A DNA stretch of 8,966 nt, taken from assembly GCA_017507285.1 (NCBI GenBank), contig JAFWBF010000210.1, forward strand, positions 1 to 8,966, in the 5' to 3' direction. Positions 6,532-8,966 of the stretch are shown one piece after another. The DNA comes from Bacteroidales bacterium (GTDB lineage Bacteria > Bacteroidota > Bacteroidia > Bacteroidales > P3). The translations under genes were made by a program, and so were the position numbers. The notes under the pieces were generated by a model that saw only the letters and a program-made list of their open reading frames with translations, searched no databases and was not told the origin of the DNA. Numbering within the stretch: the first letter of the stretch is position 1; each line of letters begins with the position of its first letter.

Positions 6532-7785
6532 ATGTTGTACTATTTATTTGATTGGTTAGATAAGGCATTTGATTTTCCGGGAGCAGGGGTATTTCAGTAT
6601 ATCTCGTTCCGCGCTGCAATGGCAGTAATAACATCGCTGATAATAACAATAGTGTTTGGAAAACCAATTATCAAATATCTAAGAAAAAAACAAATAGGCG
6701 AAACTGTTCGCGACCTAGGTTTGGAAGGCCAAAAACAAAAAGAAGGTACACCTACGATGGGTGGCATAATTATTTTGGCTGCCATACTTATACCTACATT
6801 ACTATTTGCAAAGATAGACAACATCTACGTGATAGTAATGATAATAACAACAATATGGTTGGGACTGCTAGGCTTTTTGGACGACTACATAAAGGTGTTT
6901 AAAAAGAACAAAGAAGGGCTACCCGGAAAATACAAAATATTGGGACAGGTAGGATTGGGTCTTGTTGTAGGACTAATAATAATGTTTCATCCTGACATTA
7001 CCATAAAGGAACGCAAATCTGTTGAAACATACGTAGAAACTCATAATGTAAACATTGATAAAAACTATAAGAAAGCAACTAAAGAATTTAGCGAACATCC
7101 CATAAAATCAACAAAAACCACAATACCGTTTGTGAAAAACAACGAGTTTGACTATGCAAATCTGATAACGTGGATGGGCGATTGGGCCAAAGATTGGGTT
7201 TGGCTACTTTTTGTTATAGTTGTGATATTTATTGTAACAGCAGTATCCAATGCTGCTAACCTTACCGATGGTATCGATGGATTGGCAACAGGTACATCGG
7301 CCATCATAGGAGGAACGCTGGCAATACTGGCTTGGATTTCGGGAAACATAATATTTTCCAACTACTTAAACATAATGTTTTTGCCCAACATAGGCGAACT
7401 AACCATATTTATAGCAGCTTTTGTGGGTGCCACCATCGGTTTCCTTTGGTTCAACACACACCCAGCCGAAATATTTATGGGCGATACAGGCTCTTTGGCT
7501 CTCGGAGGAATAATTGCTGTATTTGCAATTTTGATTCGCAAAGAACTACTTATTCCGATATTGTGCGGAATATTTGTGTTAGAAAACATGTCGGTAATAA
7601 TTCAACGATCATATTTCAAATATACAAAAAAGAAGTATGGCGAAGGACGTAGAGTATTTTTGATGGCTCCAATACATCATCACTACCAGAAAAAAGGTAT
7701 CCCTGAACAAAAATTGGTGCAACGATTTTTCTTGGTAGGCATAATATTAGCAGTGATAACAATAGTAACTTTAAAACTAAGATAA
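6532..7785 (+). CDS. mraY: Phospho-MurNAc-pentapeptide transferase MraY
   Basis: A 417-residue multi-pass membrane enzyme that transfers phospho-MurNAc-pentapeptide to undecaprenyl phosphate, making lipid I. Visible motifs: the cytoplasmic segment GQKQKEGTPTMGGI (66-79), the catalytic pair D117-D118 in FLDDYIKV, NLTDGIDGLATG (243-254) with D246 and D249, FMGDTGSLALGG, and H382-H-H384 in MAPIHHHYQKKG. E. coli MraY is 360 residues; the excess here is mostly a hydrophilic segment at about 155-210, rich in Lys, Glu and Thr, between two membrane helices. MraY proteins of Bacteroidota are generally about 410-420 residues, so I take the insert to be a lineage trait. Membrane helices are evident from hydrophobic runs at about 28-45, 76-93, 98-116, 134-152 and 222-241, and several more to the C-terminus. 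Confidence 0.97.
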   Translation: MLYYLFDWLDKAFDFPGAGVFQYISFRAAMAVITSLIITIVFGKPIIKYLRKKQIGETVRDLGLEGQKQKEGTPTMGGIIILAAILIPTLLFAKIDNIYVIVMIITTIWLGLLGFLDDYIKVFKKNKEGLPGKYKILGQVGLGLVVGLIIMFHPDITIKERKSVETYVETHNVNIDKNYKKATKEFSEHPIKSTKTTIPFVKNNEFDYANLITWMGDWAKDWVWLLFVIVVIFIVTAVSNAANLTDGIDGLATGTSAIIGGTLAILAWISGNIIFSNYLNIMFLPNIGELTIFIAAFVGATIGFLWFNTHPAEIFMGDTGSLALGGIIAVFAILIRKELLIPILCGIFVLENMSVIIQRSYFKYTKKKYGEGRRVFLMAPIHHHYQKKGIPEQKLVQRFFLVGIILAVITIVTLKLR

Positions 7786-7802
7786 TTAAAACAAACAAAA
7801 AC

Positions 7803-8342
7803 ATGAACATAGAAACATTGGCAACACAAGGCAGAGAAAAAGTTTCAAACAGCTTGGCCGGAATAGACGTAAACAAACTAAACAAACTTAGAAACAAAAA
7901 TTTACGCGACTGTTTTTCGCATTTCGACGAAGATCCTTATCGATTGAAGTTTACAGCACGCATACATGGTATAGAATTTATAAACGATGCTATGTCGCGC
8001 ACTCCAAACGCTACATGGTATTCATTGGAAACAATGGATAAAGCCGTTATTTGGATTGCCAATGGCGACAACAACACTACAGATTTTACAAGTCTTATTC
8101 CACTTGCTTTACGCAAAATACGTATGCTAATATGTATTGGTGAAGACAATCACCGTCTGCATGAAGTGTTTTCGGGAATAATACCAACTATCGTTGATGC
8201 AAAATCGATAAAAGATGCTGTATCAAAAGCACTTTATTCCGACATAAACGACTCTGTAGTACTATTCTCGCCAGCCTGCGAAAATGGACAACCAATGAGG
8301 GAACAAGGCAACGAATTTCAACGCGAAGTGTACGACTTATAA
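7803..8342 (+). CDS. MurD C-terminal-domain-only protein (likely pseudoenzyme)
   Basis: A 179-residue protein in the slot normally held by murD, 17 bp after mraY. It matches only the last part of MurD (UDP-MurNAc-L-Ala:D-Glu ligase, usually about 440-450 residues). Recognisable stretches: YRLKF...IHGIEFIND (46-62), where MurD has HRLE...GV.FINDSKATN; ATWYSLETMDKAVIWIA (70-86); TDFTSLIPLAL (93-103); CIGEDN (111-116); VVLFSPAC (152-159); and GNEF (169-172). The UDP-binding domain and the P-loop ATPase domain are absent. The remaining domain has lost key positions: DSKATN is DAMSRT (62-67), so the lysine is gone; the GGxDKG-type loop is ANGDNNT (86-92), without its lysine; and SPACASFDxF is SPACENGQ (156-163), with about three residues deleted and no phenylalanine. 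The frame is intact and the operon spacing normal, so it is not plainly a decaying gene. It cannot be a ligase alone. It may be a regulatory or scaffold remnant, or half of a split enzyme. Confidence 0.85.
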   Translation: MNIETLATQGREKVSNSLAGIDVNKLNKLRNKNLRDCFSHFDEDPYRLKFTARIHGIEFINDAMSRTPNATWYSLETMDKAVIWIANGDNNTTDFTSLIPLALRKIRMLICIGEDNHRLHEVFSGIIPTIVDAKSIKDAVSKALYSDINDSVVLFSPACENGQPMREQGNEFQREVYDL

Positions 8343-8378
8343 TTGAACAATTTATACAAAAACTATCATAAGAAAAAA

Positions 8379-8966
8379 ATGAAAATTGGTGCAAAATATT
8401 ATTTGCGAGGCGACAAAGTAATTTGGATTGTTATAATAATCCTTAGCTTTATATCGTTGATTGAAGTGTATAGTTCTATAGGTAAATTTGCATACGACAA
8501 AGAAGCAAATACCATATTCCTATTTCTAAAACATCTATGCGTAATTTGCTGTACATACATAGCCACAATTACGATATCTCGTATTGATTATCATTATTTT
8601 GCCCGTTTATCCCAATGGGGATACTATATTGCTGTTATAGCCCTTATTGCCACTTTTGTTACATACATGTCATTCGGTTCTAACAAAGGAGCAGGAAGGT
8701 GGCTGGAGATACCAATCATAGGAAATTTTCAACCATCGGAAATTGCGAAATTCATTCTTGTAGTATACACAGCCCGAATGATAGCAAAAGCAAAAGACAG
8801 TATAAAAGAATTGGAGACATTTAAAAACCTTATGATTCCAATAATTATTATACCTGCTCTCATATTTCCCCAAAACTTTTCTACTGCAGGCATTTTGTTT
8901 GTTACATGTTTTACAATGCTGTTCTTGGGAAATGTAAATTCCAAATATTGGTTTAGGGTTGCAGGA
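8379..8966 (+). CDS. ftsW: Septal peptidoglycan polymerase FtsW (partial, runs off right edge)
   Basis: From the ATG at 8379 the frame stays open for 196 codons to the window edge; full FtsW is usually 380-430 residues. FtsW is the SEDS-family glycan polymerase that works with FtsI at the septum. Visible: a short cytoplasmic start, a first membrane segment at about 13-30 ending in EVYSS, further hydrophobic segments at about 48-67 and 81-99, then the family signature GAGRWLEIP (104-112) and NFQPSEIAKF (116-125). PQNFSTAGIL (164-173) is the Bacteroidota form of the conserved PDxGTA segment. The start is preceded by A-rich sequence rather than an SD. It follows the MurD-like gene by 36 bp, the largest gap in the operon, with no terminator. 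FtsW is favoured over RodA because of its dcw position. Confidence 0.93.
   Translation, partial: MKIGAKYYLRGDKVIWIVIIILSFISLIEVYSSIGKFAYDKEANTIFLFLKHLCVICCTYIATITISRIDYHYFARLSQWGYYIAVIALIATFVTYMSFGSNKGAGRWLEIPIIGNFQPSEIAKFILVVYTARMIAKAKDSIKELETFKNLMIPIIIIPALIFPQNFSTAGILFVTCFTMLFLGNVNSKYWFRVAG

Noticed and set aside
7152..7589. Minus-strand frames and a plus-strand alternate frame within mraY
   Set aside because: They are shadows of mraY, whose catalytic motifs fix the true frame.
7803..8342. Simple frameshifted full-length murD
   Set aside because: mraY ends 17 bp upstream with its own conserved C-terminus, so there is no room for the missing MurD domains in any frame.

Overview
The window carries the front two thirds of a division and cell wall (dcw) operon of a Bacteroidota bacterium, most likely of the order Bacteroidales. 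The gene order is mraZ, rsmH, ftsL-like, ftsI, murE, mraY, a MurD-like remnant, then ftsW, all on the + strand. Three things support the lineage: an FtsL of the divergent Bacteroidota kind; a MraY of 417 residues with a large extra segment; and promoter motifs of the TAnnTTTG type, with most genes lacking a Shine-Dalgarno sequence. The neighbouring Rhs tip also reads like those common in Bacteroidales. Genus or species cannot be assigned from the sequence alone.

Positions 1-292 (minus strand) hold the end of an Rhs core followed by the start of a variable tip. It has its own start codon, a stop two codons upstream, and a good TAnnTTTG promoter motif, so it is an orphan tip rather than the end of a full Rhs gene. 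Positions 293-927 have no convincing gene. They hold a 22-bp-period triple repeat, a perfect 16-bp palindrome and several hairpins. Just before mraZ lies a 10-bp-period array of TGGA-type boxes, which I read as the MraZ operator.

From 928 to the right edge the genes are packed at spacings of -4 to +36 bp with no visible terminator, so they probably form one transcript. MraZ is the likely autoregulator. RsmH methylates 16S rRNA. FtsL, FtsI and FtsW form the septal peptidoglycan synthesis module. MurE adds meso-diaminopimelate to the precursor, and MraY moves the precursor onto the lipid carrier.

The most unusual feature is the murD slot (7803-8342). It encodes only a 179-residue protein matching the C-terminal domain of MurD. 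The ATP-binding and central domains are absent, and several residues that bind D-glutamate in real MurD are replaced, yet the frame is intact and sits normally in the operon. A full MurD must be encoded elsewhere, or this protein works with a separate partner. It looks like a pseudoenzyme or a repurposed domain.
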